Below, piece by piece: positions 15,201 to 31,800 of a stretch of DNA of 64,000 nt. The stretch is from Brienomyrus brachyistius (taxonomy: Eukaryota; Chordata; Actinopteri; Osteoglossiformes; Mormyridae), in contig NW_026042400.1 of NCBI RefSeq assembly GCF_023856365.1, forward strand, positions 248,001 to 312,000, written 5' to 3'. The notes beneath the pieces are model-generated. The model did no database searches. It was given only the letters and a program-made list of their open reading frames with translations, and was not told where the DNA came from. Within the stretch, counting starts at the first letter, position 1, and each line of letters starts with the position of its first letter. The position numbers and the translations under genes were made by a program.

Positions 15201-18200
15201 TATTAGCATATTAGCATATTAGCATATTAGCATAGCATATTAGCATATTAGCATATTAGCATATTAGCATATTAGCATATTAGCATAGCGTGTTAGTGTA
15301 TTAGCATATTAGCATATTAGCATAGCATATTAGCATATTAGCATATTAGCATATTAGCATAGCATATTAGCATAGCATATTAGCATATTAGCATATTAGC
15401 ATATTAGCATATTAGCATATTAGCATATTAGCATAGCATATTAGCATATTAGCATAGCATATTAGCATATTAGCATATTAGCATATTAGCATATTAGCAT
15501 ATTAGTATAGCATGTTAGCGTATTAGCATATTAGCATATTAGCATATTAGCATATTAGCATATTAGCATAGCATATTAGCATATTAGCATATTAGCATAT
15601 TAGCATATTAGCATATTAGCATAGCATATTAGCATATTAGCATATTAGCATATTAGCATATTAGCATATTAGCATAGCATATTAGCATATTAGCATATTA
15701 GCATAGCGTGTTAGCGTATTAGCATATTAGCATATTAGCATATTAGCATAGCATATTAGCATATTAGCATATTAGCATATTAGCATATTAGCATAGCATA
15801 TTAGCATATTAGCATATTAGCATATTAGCATATTAGCTTATTAGCATATTAGCATAGCATATTAGCATATTAGCATATTAGCATAGCGTGTTAGCGTATT
15901 AGCATATTAGCATAGCATATTAGCATATTAGCATATTAGCATATTAGCATATTAGCATATTAGCATAACATATTAGCATATTAGCATAGCGTGTTAGCGT
16001 ATTAGCATATTAGCATATTAGCATAGCATATTAGCATATTAGCATAGCATATTAGCATATTAGCATATTAGCATATTAGCATATTAGCATATTAGCATAT
16101 TGGCATATTAGCATAGCATATTAGCATATTAGCATATTAACATATTAGCATAGCGTGTTAGCATATTAGTGTATTAGCATATTAGCATATTAGCATATTA
16201 GTATATTAACATATTAGCATATTGGCATATTAGCATAGCATATTAGCATATTAGCATATTAGCATATTAGCATATTAGCATATTAGCATAGCATATTAGC
16301 ATATTAGCATATTAGCATATTAGCATAGCGTGTTAGTGTATTAGCATATTAGCATATTAGCATAGCATATTAGCATATTAGCATATTAGCATATTAGCAT
16401 ATTAGCATAGCATATTAGCATATTAGCATATTAGCATATTAGCATATTAGCATATTAGCATAGCATATTAGCATATTAGCATATTAGAAGATTTGTATAT
16501 TAGCATATTAGCATAGCATATTAGCATATTAACATATTAGCATATTAGCATATTAGCATATTAGCATATTAGCATAACGTGTTAGCGTATTAGCGTATTA
16601 GCATATTAGCATAGCGTGTTAGCGTATTAGCATATTAGTATATTAGCATATTAGCATATTAGCATATTAGCATATTAGCATAGCATATTAGCATATTAGC
16701 ATAGCATATTAGCATATTAGCATATTAGCATATTAGCATATTAGCATATTAGCATAGCGTGTTAGCATATTAGCGTATTAGCATATTAGCATATTAGCAT
16801 ATTAGCATAGCATATTAGCATATTAGCATATTAGCATATTAGCATATTAGCATAGCATATTAGCGTATTAGCATATTAGTATATTAGCATATTAGCATAT
16901 TAGCATATTAGCATAGCATATTAGCATATTAGCATATTAGCATATTAGCATAGCATATTAGCATATTAGCATATTAGCATATTAGCATATTAGCATAGCA
17001 TATTAGCATATTAGCATATTAGCATATTAGCATATTAGCATATTAGCATAGCATATTAGCATATTAGCATATTAGCATATTAGCATAGCGTGTTAGTGTA
17101 TTAGCATATTAGCATATTAGCATATTAGCATATTAGCATATTAGCATAGCATATTAGCATATTAGCATATTAGCATATTAGCATATTAGCATAGCATATT
17201 AGCATATTAGCATATTAGCATATTAGCATATTAGCATAGCATATTAGCATATTAGCATATTAGCATATTAGCATAGCGTGTTAGCATATTAGCATATTAG
17301 TATATTAGGATATTAGCATATTAGGATATTAGCATATTAGCATATTAGCATATTAGCATAGCATATTAGCATAGCGTGTTAGCATATTAGTGTATTAGCA
17401 TATTAGCATATTAGCATAGCATATTAGCATATTAGCATATTAGCATATTAGCATATTAGCATAGCATATTAGCATAGTGTGTTAGCATATTAGCATATTA
17501 GCATATTAGCATAAAATATTAGCATATTAACATAGCATATTAACATATTAGCATATTAGCATAGCGTGTTAGCATATTAGCGTATTAGCATATTAGCATA
17601 TTAGCATATTAGCATTGCGTGTTAGCATATTAGCGTATTAGCATATTAGCATATTAGCATATTAGCATAGCATATTAGCATATTAACATATTAGCATATT
17701 AGCATATTAGCATATTAGCATAGCGTGTTAGCATATTAGCGTATTAGCATATTAGCATGTTAGCATAGCATATTAGCATATTAGCATATTAGCATAGCGT
17801 GTTAGCATATTAGCGTATTAGCATATTAGCATATTAGCATATTAGCATATTTGCATATTAGCATAGCGTGTTAGCATATTAGCGTATTAGCATATTAGCA
17901 TATTAGCATATTAGCATAGCGTGTTAGCATATTAGCGTATTAGCATATTAGCATATTAGCATAGCATATTAGCATATTAGCATATTAGCATATTAGCATA
18001 GCGTGTTAGCATATTAGCATATTAGCATATTAGCATATTAGCATATTAGCATAGCATATTAGCATATTAGCATATTAGCATAGCGTGTTAGCATATTAGC
18101 ATATTAGCATATTAGCATAGCATATTAGCATAGTGTGTTAGCATATTAGCATATTAGCATATTAGCATAAAATATTAGCATATTAACATATTAGCATATT

Positions 18201-21200
18201 AACATAGTAGCATATTAGCATAGCGTGTTAGCATATTAGCGTATTAGCATATTAGCATATTAGCATATTAGCATTGCGTGTTAGCATATTAGCGTATTAG
18301 CATATTAGCATATTAGCATATTAGCATAGCATATTAGCATATTAACATATTAGCATATTAGCATAGCATATTAGCATAGCGTGTTAGCATATTAGCGTAT
18401 TAGCATATTAGCATGTTAGCATAGCATATTAGCATATTAGCATATTAGCATAGCGTGTTAGCATATTAGCGTATTAGCATATTAGCATATTAGCATATTA
18501 GCATATTTGCATATTAGCATAGCGTGTTAGCATATTAGCGTATTAGCATATTAGCATATTAGCATATTAGCATAGCGTGTTAGCATATTAGCGTATTAGC
18601 ATATTAGCATAGCATATTAGCATATTAGCATATTAGCATATTAGCATAGCGTGTTAGCATATTAGCATATTAGCATATTAGCATAGCATATTAGCATAGT
18701 GTGTTAGCATATTAGCATATTAGCATATTAGCATAAAATATTAGCATATTAACATATTAGCATATTAACATATTAGCATATTAGCATAGCGTGTTAGCAT
18801 ATTAGCGTATTAGCATATTAGCATATTAGCATATTAGCATTGCGTGTTAGCATATTAGCGTATTAGCATATTAGCATATTAGCATATTAGCATAGCATAT
18901 TAGCATATTAACATAGCATATTAGCATATTAGCATATTAGCATAGCGTGTTAGCATATTAGCGTATTAGCATATTAGCATGTTAGCATAGCATATTAGCA
19001 TATTAGCATATTAGCATAGCGTGTTAGCATATTAGCGTATTAGCATATTAGCATATTAGCATATTAGCATATTAGCATATTTGCATATTAGCATAGCGTG
19101 TTAGCATATTAGCGTATTAGCATATTAGCATATTAGCATATTAGCATAGCGTGTTAGCATATTAGCGTATTAGCATATTAGCATATTAGCATATTAGCAT
19201 AGCGTGTTAGCATATTAGCGTATTAGCATATTAGCATATTAGCATAGCATATTAGCATAGTGTGTTAGCATATTAGCATATTAGCATATTAGCATAGCAT
19301 ATTAGCATAGTGTGTTAGCATATTAGCATATTAGCATATTAGCATAAAATATTAGCATATTAACATATTAGCATATTAACATATTAGCATATTAGCATAG
19401 CGTGTTAGCATATTAGCGTATTAGCATATTAGCATATTAGCATATTAGCATTGCGTGTTAGCATATTAGCGTATTAGCATATTAGCATATTAGCATATTA
19501 GCATAGCATATTAGCATATTAACATATTAGCATATTAGCATATTAGCATATTAGCATAGCGTGTTAGCATATTAGCGTATTAGCATATTAGCATGTTAGC
19601 ATAGCATATTAGCATATTAGCATATTAGCATATTAGCATAGCGTGTTAGCATATTAGCGTATTAGCATATTAGCATATTAGCATATTAGCATATTAGCAT
19701 AGCGTGTTAGCATATTAGCGTATTAGCATATTAGCATATTAGCATAGCATATTAGCATATTAGCATATTAGCATATTAGCATATTAGCGTAGCGTGTTAG
19801 TATATTAGCGTGTTAGCATATTAGCATATTAGCATATTAGCATATTAGCATAGCGTGTTAACATAGCGGATTAGCATATTAGCATATTAGCATAGCATAT
19901 TAGCATAGCGTGTTAGCATATTAGCGTATTAGCATATTAGCATATTAGCATATTAGCATAGCATATTAGCATATTAGCATATTAGCATAGCGTGTTAGCA
20001 TATTAGCGTATTCGCATATTAGCATATTAGCATATTAGCATAGCATATTAGCATATTAGCATATTAGCATATTAGCATATTAATATATTAATATATTAGC
20101 ATATTAGCATATTAGCATATTAGCATATTAGCATAGCGTGTTAGCATATTAGCAATTAGCATATTAGCATATTAGCATAGCATATTAGCATATTAGCATA
20201 TTAGCATATTAGCATATTAGCATATTAGCATATTAGCATAGCGTGTTAGCATATTAGCATATTAGTATATTAGGATATTAGCATATTAGGATAGCATATT
20301 AGCATATTAGCATATTAATATATTAGCATATTAGCATAGCGTGTTAGCATATTAGCGTATTAGCATATTAGCATAGCATATTAGCATATTAGCATATTAG
20401 CATATTAGCATAGCATATTAGCATATTAGCATATTAGCATATTAGCATAGCGTGTTAGCATATTAGCATATTAGCATATTAGCATATTAGCATATTAGCA
20501 TATTAGCATATTAGCATAGCATACTAGCATATTAGCATATTAGTATATTAGCATATTAGCATATTAGCATAGCATATTAGCATATTAGTATATTAGCATA
20601 GCGTGTTAGCATATTAACGTATTAGCATATTAGCATATTAGCATATTAGCATATTAGCATAGCGTGTTAGCATATTAACGTATTAGCATATTAGCATATT
20701 AGCATATTAGCATAGCATATTAGCATATTAGCATATTAGCATATTAGCATATTAGCATAGCGTGTTAGCATATTAGCGTATTCGCATAGTATATTAGCAT
20801 AGCATATTAGCATATTAGCATATTAGCATATTAGCATTGCGTGTTAGCATATTAGCGTATTAGCAAATTAGCATATTATCATAGCATATTAACATAACAT
20901 ATTAGCATATTTGCATATTAGCATATTAGCATAGCGTGTTAGCATATTAGCGTATTAGCATATTAGCATATTAGCATAGCATATTAGCATATTAGCATAT
21001 TAGCATATTAGTATAGCGTGTTAGCATATTAGCGTATTAGCATATTAGCATATTAGCATATTAGCATATTAGCATAGCATATTTGCATATTAGCATATTA
21101 GCATATTAGCATATTTGCATATTAGCATATTAGCATATTTGCATATTAGCATAGCGTGTTAGCATATTAGCGTATTAGCATATTAGCATATTAGCATATT

Positions 21201-22573
21201 AGCATAGCGTGTTAGCATTTTAGCGTATTAGAATATTAGCATATTAGCATAGCATATTAGCATATTAGCATATTAGCATATTAGCACATTAGCATAGCGT
21301 GTTAGCATATTAGCGTATTAGCATATTAGTATATTAGCATAGCATATTAGCATATTAGCATATTAGCATATTAGCATATTAGCATAGCGTGTTAGCATAT
21401 TAGCGTATTAGCATATTAGCATATTAGCATATTAGCATAGCATATTAGCATATTAGCATATTAGCATATTAGCATATTAGCATAGCGTGTTAGCATATTA
21501 GCGTATTAGCATATTAGCATATTAGCATAGCATATTAGCATATTAGCATATTAGCGTATTAGTATATTAGCATATTAGCATATTAGCATATTAGCATATT
21601 AGTATTGCGTGTTAGCATATTAGCGTATTAGCATATTAGCATATTAGCATATTAGCATGTTAGCATATTAGCATATTAGCATAGCATATTAGCATATTAG
21701 CATATTAGCATATTAGTATAGCGTGTTAGTGTATTAGCATATTAGCATATTAGCATAGCATATTAGCATAGCATATTAGCATATTAGCATAGCATATTAG
21801 CATATTAGCATATTAGCATAGCATATTAGCATATTAGCATATTAGCATATTAGCATATTAACATAGCATATTAGCATATTAGCATATTAGCATATTAGCA
21901 TATTAGCATAGCATATTAGCATATTAGCATATTAGCATATTAGCATATTAGCATATTAGAATATTAGCATAGCGTGTTAGTGTATTAGCATATTAGCATA
22001 GCGTGATAGTGTATTAGCATATTAGCATATTAGCATAGCATATTAGCATATTAGCATATTAGCATATTAGCATAGCATATTAGCATATTAGCATATTAGC
22101 ATATTAGCATAGCGTGTTAGTGTATTAGCATATTAGCATATTAGCATAGCATATTAGCATATTAGCATAGCGTGTTAGCATATTAGCATATTAGCATATA
22201 AGCATATTAGCATAGCGTGAGCATATTAGCATATTAGCATATTAGCATATTAGCATATTAGCATATTAGCATAGCGTGTTATAGCGGATTAGCATATTAG
22301 CATATTAGCATAGCATATTAGCATATTAGCATATTAGTATATTAGCATAGCATATTAGCATATTAGCATAGCGTGTTAGCATATTAGCATATTAGCATAT
22401 AAGCATATTAGCATAGCGTGAGCATATTAGCATATTAGCATATTAGCATATTAGCATATTAGCATAGCATATTAGCAAATTAGCATATTAGCATATTAGC
22501 ATATTAGCATATTAGCATAGCGTGTTAGCATATTAGCGTATTAGCATATTAGCGTATTAGCATATTAGTATAT

Positions 22574-25500
22574 TAGCATAGCATATTAGCATATTAGCAT
22601 ATTAGCATATTAGCATAGCGTGTTAGCATATTAGCATAGCGTGTTAGCATATTAGCGTATTAGCATATTAGCATATTAGCATAGCATATTTGCATATTAG
22701 CATAGTATATTAGCATATTACCGTATTAGCATATTAGCGTATTAGCATATTAGTATATTAGCATAGCATATTAGCATATTAGCATATTAGCATATTAGCA
22801 TAGCGTGTTAGCATATTAGCGTATTAGCATATTAGCATATTAGCATATTAGCATAGCATATTAGCATATTAGCATAGCATATTAGCATATTACCGTATTA
22901 GCATATTAGCATATTAGCATAACGTGTTAGCATATTAGCGTATTAGCATATTAGCATATTAGCATAGCATATTAGCATATTAGCATATTAGCATATTAGC
23001 ATATTAGCATATTAGCATAGCGTGTTAGCATATTAGCGTATTAGCATATTAGCATATTAGCATATTAGCATAGCATATTAGCATATTAGCATATTAGCAT
23101 ATTAGCATATTAGCATAGCGTGTTAGCATATTAGCGTATTAGCATATTAGCATATTAGCATAGCATATTAGCATATTAACATATTAATATATTAATATAT
23201 TAGCATATTAGCATATTAGCATATTAGCATAGCGTGTTAGCATATTAGCAATTAGCATATTAGCATATTAGCATAGCATATTAGCATATTAGCATATTAG
23301 CATATTAGCATAGCGTGTTAGCATATTAGCATATTAGTATATTAGGATATTAGCATATTAGGATATTAGCATATTAGCATATTAGCATATTAGCATAGCA
23401 TATTAGCATAGCGTGTTAGCATATTAGTGTATTAGCATATTAGCATATTAGCATAGCATATTAGCATATTAGCATATTAGCATATTAGCATATTAGCATA
23501 TTAGCATATTAGCATAGCGTGTTAGCATATTAGCATAGCATAGCATATTAGCATAGCATATTAGCATATTAGCATATTAGCATATTAGCATATTAGCATA
23601 TTAGTATATTAGCATAGCGTGTTAGCATATTAGCGTATTAGCATATTAGCATAGCATATCAGCATATTAGCATATTAGCATATTAGCATATTAGCATATT
23701 AGCATAGCATATTAGCATATTAGCATATTAGCATATTAGCATAGCGTGTTAGCATATTAGCATATTAGCATATTAGCATAGCATATTAGCATAGTGTGTT
23801 AGCATATTAGCATATTAGCATATTAGCATAAAATATTAGCATATTAACATATTAGCATATTAACATATTAGCATATTAGCATAGCGTGTTAGCATATTAG
23901 CGTATTAGCATATTAGCATATTAGCATATTAGCATTGCGTGTTAGCATATTAGCGTATTAGCATATTAGCATATTAGCATATTAGCATAGCATATTAGCA
24001 TATTAACATATTAGCATATTAGCATATTAGCATATTAGCATAGCGTGTTAGCATATTAGCGTATTAGCATATTAGCATGTTAGCATAGCATATTAGCATA
24101 TTAGCATATTAGCATAGCGTGTTAGCATATTAGCGTATTAGCATATTAGCATATTAGCATATTAGCATATTTGCATATTAGCATAGCGTGTTAGCATATT
24201 AGCGTATTAGCATATTAGCATATTAGCATATTAGCATAGCGTGTTAGCATATTAGCGTATTAGCATATTAGCATATTAGCATAGCATATTAGCATATTAG
24301 CATATTAGCATATTAGCATAGCGTGTTAGCATATTAGCATATTAGCATATTAGCATATTAGCATATTAGCATAGCATATTAGCATATTAGCATATTAGCA
24401 TAGCGTGTTAGCATATTAGCATATTAGCATATTAGCATAGCATATTAGCATAGTGTGTTAGCATATTAGCATATTAGCATATTAGCATAAAATATTAGCA
24501 TATTAACATATTAGCATATTAACATAGTAGCATATTAGCATAGCGTGTTAGCATATTAGCGTATTAGCATATTAGCATATTAGCATATTAGCATTGCGTG
24601 TTAGCATATTAGCGTATTAGCATATTAGCATATTAGCATATTAGCATAGCATATTAGCATATTAACATATTAGCATATTAGCATATTAGCATATTAGCAT
24701 AGCGTGTTAGCATATTAGCGTATTAGCATATTAGCATGTTAGCATAGCATATTAGCATATTAGCATATTAGCATAGCGTGTTAGCATATTAGCGTATTAG
24801 CATATTAGCATATTAGCATATTAGCATATTAGCATATTTGCATATTAGCATAGCGTGTTAGCATATTAGCGTATTAGCATATTAGCATATTAGCATATTA
24901 GCATAGCGTGTTAGCATATTAGCGTATTAGCATATTAGCATAGCATATTAGCATATTAGCATATTAGCATATTAGCATATTAGCATATTAGCATAGCGTG
25001 TTAGCATATTAGCATATTAGCATATTAGCATAGCATATTAGCATAGTGTGTTAGCATATTAGCATATTAGCATATTAGCATAAAATATTAGCATATTAAC
25101 ATATTAGCATATTAACATATTAGCATATTAGCATAGCGTGTTAGCATATTAGCGTATTAGCATATTAGCATATTAGCATATTAGCATATTAGCATATTAG
25201 CATTGCGTGTTAGCATATTAGCGTATTAGCATATTAGCATATTAGCATATTAGCATAGCATATTAGCATATTAACATAGCATATTAGCATATTAGCATAT
25301 TAGCATAGCGTGTTAGCATATTAGCGTATTAGCATATTAGCATGTTAGCATAGCATATTAGCATATTAGCATATTAGCATAGCGTGTTAGCATATTAGCG
25401 TATTAGCATATTAGCATATTAGCATATTAGCATATTTGCATATTAGCATAGCGTGTTAGCATATTAGCGTATTAGCATATTAGCATATTAGCATATTAGC

Positions 25501-28500
25501 ATAGCGTGTTAGCATATTAGCGTATTAGCATATTAGCATATTAGCATAGCATATTAGCATATTAGCATATTAGCATATTAGCATAGCGTGTTAGCATATT
25601 AGCATATTAGCATATTAGCATATTAGCATATTAGCATATTAGCATAGCATATTAGCATATTAGCATATTAGCATAGCGTGTTAGCATATTAGCATATTAG
25701 CATATTAGCATAGCATATTAGCATAGTGTGTTAGCATATTAGCATATTAGCATATTAGCATAAAATATTAGCATATTAACATATTAGCATATTAACATAT
25801 TAGCATATTAACATATTAGCATATTAGCATAGTGTGTTAGCATATTAGCGTATTAGCATATTAGCATATTAGCATATTAGCATTGCGTGTTAGCATATTA
25901 GCGTATTAGCATATTAGCATATTAGCATATTAGCATAGCATATTAGCATATTAACATATTAGCATATTAGCATATTAGCATATTAGCATAGCGTGTTAGC
26001 ATATTAGCGTATTAGCATATTAGCATGTTAGCATAGCATATTAGCATATTAGCATATTAGCATATTAGCATAGCGTGTTAGCATATTAGCGTATTAGCAT
26101 ATTAGCATATTAGCATATTAGCATATTTACATATTAGCATAGCGTGTTAGCATATTAGCGTATTAGCATATTAGCATATTAGCATATTAGCATAGCGTGT
26201 TAGCATATTAGCGTATTAGCATATTAGCATATTAGCATAGCATATTAGCATATTAGCATATTAGCATATTAGCATAGCGTGTTAGCATATTAGCATATTA
26301 GCATATTAGCATATTAGCATATTAGCATAGCATATTAGCATATTAGCATATTAGCATATTAGCATATTAGCATATTAGCATAGCATATTAGCATAGCATA
26401 GCGTGTTAGCATATTAGCGTATTAGCATATTAGCATATTAGCATACCATATTAGCATATTAGCATATTAGCATATTAGCATAGCGTGTTAGCATATTAGC
26501 ATATTAGCATATTAGCATATTAGCATAGCGTGTTATAGCGGATTAGCATATTAGCATATTAGCATAGCATATTAGCATATTAGCATATTAGTATATTAGC
26601 ATAGCATATTAGCATATTAGCATAGCGTGTTAGCATATTAGCATATTAGCATATAAGTATATTAGCATAGCGTGAGCATATTAGCATATTAGCATATTAG
26701 CATATTAGCATATTAGCATATTAGCATAGCATATTAGCAAATTAGCATATTAGCATATTAGCATATTAGCATATTAGCATAGCGTGTTAGCATATTAGCG
26801 TATTAGCATATTAGCGTATTAGCAAATTAGTATATTAGCATAGCATATTAGCATATTAGTATATTAGCATATTAGCATAGCGTGTTAGCATATTAGCGTA
26901 TTAGCATATTAGCATATTAGCATATTAGCATATTAGCATAGCATATTAGCATATTAGCATATTAGCATATTAGCATATTAGCATATTAGCATATTAGCAT
27001 AGCATATTAGCATAGCATAGCGTGTTAGCATATTAGCGTATTAGCATATTAGCATATTAGCATACCATATTAGCATATTAGCATATTAGCATATTAGCAT
27101 AGCGTGTTAGCATATTAGCATATTAGCATATTAGCATATTAGCATAGCGTGTTATAGCGGATTAGCATATTAGCATATTAGCATAGCATATTAGCATATT
27201 AGCATATTAGCATATTAGTATATTAGCATAGCATATTAGCATATTAGCATAGCGTGTTAGCATATTAGCATATTAGCATATAAGCATACCATATTAGCAT
27301 ATTAGCATATTAGCATATTAGCATAGCGTGTTAGCATATTAGCATATTAGCATATTAGCATATTAGCATAGCATGTTATAGCGGATTAGCATATTAGCAT
27401 ATTAGCATAGCATATTAGCATATTAGCATATTAGCATATTAGCATAGCGTGTTAGCATATTAGCATATTAGTATATTAGGATATTAGCATATTAGGATAT
27501 TAGCATATTAGCATATTAGCATAGCATATTAGCGTAGCGTGTTAGCATATTAGTGTATTAGCATATTAGTATATTAGCATAGCATATTAGCATATTAGCA
27601 TATTAGCATATTAGCATAGCGTGTTAGCATATTAGCGTATTAGCATATTAGCATATTAGCATATTAGCATATTAGCATATTAGCATAGCATATTAGCATA
27701 TTAGCATATTAGCATATTAGCATAGCATATTAGCATAGCATAGCGTGTTAGCATATTAGCGTATTAGCATATTAGCATATTAGCATACCATATTAGCATA
27801 TTAGCATATTAGCATATTAGCATAGCGTGTTAGCATATTAGCATATTAGCATATTAGCATATTAGCATAGCGTGTTATAGCGGATTAGCATATTAGCATA
27901 TTAGCATAGCATATTAGCATATTAGCATATTAGTATATTAGCATAGCATATTAGCATATTAGCATAGCATATTAGCGTATTAGCATATTAGCATATTAGC
28001 ATACCATATTAGCATATTAGCATATTAGCATATTAGCATAGCGTGTTAGCATATTAGCATATTAGCATATTAGCATATTAGCATAGCGTGTTATAGCGGA
28101 TTAGCATATTAGCATATTAGCATAGCATATTAGCATATTAGCATATTAGTATATTAGCATAGCATATTAGCATATTAGCATAGCGTGTTAGCATATTAGC
28201 ATATTAGCATATAAGCATATTAGCATAGCGTGAGCATATTAGCATATTAGCATATTAGCATATTAGCATATTAGCATAGCATATTAGCAAATTAGCATAT
28301 TAGCATATTAGCATAGCGTGTTAGCATATTAGCATATTAGCATAAAAGCATATTAGCATAGCGTGAGCATATTAGCATATTAGCATATTAGCATATTAGC
28401 ATATTAGCATATTAGCATAGCATATTAGCAAATTAGCATATTAGCATATTAGCATATTAGCATATTAGCATAGCGTGTTAGCATATTAGCGTATTAGCAT

Positions 28501-28846
28501 ATTAGCGTATTAGCATATTAGTATATTAGCATAGCATATTAGCATATTAGCATATTAGCATATTAGCATAGCGTGTTAGCATATTAGCGTATTAGCATAT
28601 TAGCATATTAGCATATTAGCACATTAGCATATTAGCATATTAGCATAGCATATTAGCATATTAGCATATTAGCATATTAGCATATTAGCATAGCATATTA
28701 GCATAGCATAGCGTGTTAGCATATTAGCGTATTAGCATATTAGCATATTAGCATACCATATTAGCATATTAGCATATTAGCATATTAGCATAGCGTGTTA
28801 GCATATTAGCATATTAGCATATTAGCATATTAGCATAGCGTGTTAT
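22574..28846. repeat. Higher-order satellite supra-unit, copy 2 (5' part)
   Basis: CATAAAAT landmarks start at 23827, 24486, 25079 and 25759 (gaps 659, 593, 680). GCGTGTTATAGCGG landmarks start at 26528, 27147, 27371 (a GCATG variant), 27870, 28086 and 28838 (gaps 619, 224, 499, 216, 752). The offset from copy 1 starts at 22573 and drifts to about 22629-22674 by multiples of about 8 bp, which is expected if single octamers are gained or lost. Later landmarks, such as ATTTGTA at 16491 and 38764, still correspond but at an offset near 22273, so about 400 bp was lost from this copy further on. Confidence 0.8.
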
Positions 28847-31800
28847 AGCGGATTAGCATATTAGCATATTAGCATAGCATATTAGCATATTAGCATATTA
28901 GTATATTAGCATAGCATATTAGCATATTAGCATAGCGTGTTAGCATATTAGCATATTAGCATATAAGCATATTAGCATAGCGTGAGCATATTAGCATATT
29001 AGCATATTAGCATATTAGCATATTAGCATAGCATATTAGCATATTAGCATATTAGCATATTAGCATATTAGCATATTAGCATAGCGTGTTAGCATATTAG
29101 CGTATTAGCATATTAGCGTATTAGCATATTAGTATATTAGCATAGCATATTAGCATATTAGCATATTAGCATATTAGCATAGCGTATTAGCATATTAGTA
29201 TATTAGCATAGCATATTAGCATAGCATATTAGCATATTAGCATATTAGCATATTAGCATAGCGTGTTAGCATATTAGCGTATTAGCATATTAGCATATTA
29301 GCATATTAGCATATTAGCATATTAGCATATTAGCATAGCATATTAGCATATTAGCATATTAGCATAGCATAGCATATTAGCATAGCATATTAGCATATTA
29401 GCATATTAGCATATTAGCATATTAGCATAGCGTGTTAGCATATTAGCGTATTAGCATATTAGCATAGCATATCAGCATATTAGCATATTAGCATATTAGC
29501 ATATTAGCATAGCATATTAGCATATTAGCATATTAGCATATTAGCATAGCGTGTTAGCATATTAGCATAGCGTGTTAGCATATTAGCATATTAGCATATT
29601 AGCATAGCATATTAGCATAGTGTGTTAGCATATTAGCATATTAGCATATTAGCATAAAATATTAGCATATTAACATATTAGCATATTAACATATTAGCAT
29701 ATTAGCATAGCGTGTTAGCATATTAGCGTATTAGCATATTAGCATATTAGCATATTAGCATTGCGTGTTAGCATATTAGCGTATTAGCATATTAGCATAT
29801 TAGCATATTAGCATAGCATATTAGCATATTAACATATTAGCATATTAGCATATTAGCATATTAGCATAGCGTGTTAGCATATTAGCGTATTAGCATATTA
29901 GCATGTTAGCATAGCATATTAGCATATTAGCATATTAGCATAGCGTGTTAGCATATTAGCGTATTAGCATATTAGCATATTAGCATATTAGCATATTAGC
30001 ATATTTGCATATTAGCATAGCGTGTTAGCATATTAGCGTATTAGCATATTAGCATATTAGCATATTAGCATATTAGCATAGCGTGTTAGCATATTAGCGT
30101 ATTAGCATATTAGCATATTAGCATAGCATATTAGCATATTAGCATATTAGCATATTAGCATAGCGTGTTAGCATATTAGCATATTAGCATATTAGCATAT
30201 TAGCATAGCATATTAGCATATTAGCATATTAGCATAGCGTGTTAGCATAGCGTATTAGCATATTAGCATATTAGCATATTAGCATATTAGCATAGCGTGT
30301 TAGCATATTAGCGTATTAGCATATTAGCATATTAGCATAGCATATTAGCATATTAGCATATTAGCATATTAGCATATTAGCGTAGCGTGTTAGTATATTA
30401 GCGTGTTAGCATATTAGCATATTAGCATATTAGCATATTAGCATAGCGTGTTAACATAGCGGATTAGCATATTAGCATATTAGCATAGCATATTAGCATA
30501 GCGTGTTAGCATATTAGCGTATTAGCATATTAGCATATTAGCATATTAGCATAGCATATTAGCATATTAGCATATTAGCATAGCGTGTTAGCATATTAGC
30601 GTATTCGCATATTAGCATATTAGCATATTAGCATAGCATATTAGCATATTAGCATATTAGCATATTAGCATATTAGCATATTAATATATTAATATATTAG
30701 CATATTAGCATATTAGCATATTAGCATATTAGCATAGCGTGTTAGCATATTAGCAATTAGCATATTAGCATATTAGCATAGCATATTAGCATATTAGCAT
30801 ATTAGCATATTAGCATATTAGCATATTAGCATATTAGCATAGCGTGTTAGCATATTAGCATATTAGTATATTAGCATATTAGCATATTAGCATAACATAT
30901 TAGCATATTAGCATAGCATATTAGCATATTAGCATATTAGCATATTAGCATATTAGCATATTAGCATATTAGCATAGCGTGTTAGCATATTAGCATATTA
31001 GTATATTAGCATATTAGCATATTAGCATAACATATTAGCATATTAGCATAGCATATTAGCATATTAGCATATTAGCATATTAGCATAGCGTGTTAGCATA
31101 TTAACGTATTAGCATATTAGCATATTAGCATATTAGCATAGCATATTAGCATATTAGCATATTAGCATATTAGCATAGCGTGTTAGCATATTAGCGTATT
31201 CGCATAGTATATTAGCATAGCATATTAGCGTATTAGCAAATTAGCATATTATCATAGCATATTAACATAACATATTAGCATATTTGCATATTAGCATATT
31301 AGCATAGCGTGTTAGCATATTAGCGTATTAGCATATTAGCATAGCATATTAGCATATTAGCATATTAGCATATTAGTATAGCGTGTTAGCATATTAGCGT
31401 ATTAGCATATTAGCATATTAGCATATTAGCATATTAGCATAGCATATTTGCATATTAGCATATTAGCATATTTGCATATTAGCATATTAGCATATTTGCA
31501 TATTAGCATATTAGCATATTTGCATATTAGCATAGCGTGTTAGCATATTAGCGTATTAGCATATTAAAATATTAGCATATTAGCATAGCGTGTTAGCATT
31601 TTAGCGTATTAGAATATTAGCATATTAGCATAGCATAGCATATTAGCATATTAGCATATTAGCACATTAGCATAGCGTGTTAGCATATTAGCGTATTAGC
31701 ATATTAGTATATTAGCATAGCATATTAGCATATTAGCATATTAGCATATTAGCATATTAGCATATTAGCATAGCGTGTTAGCATATTAGCGTATTAGCAT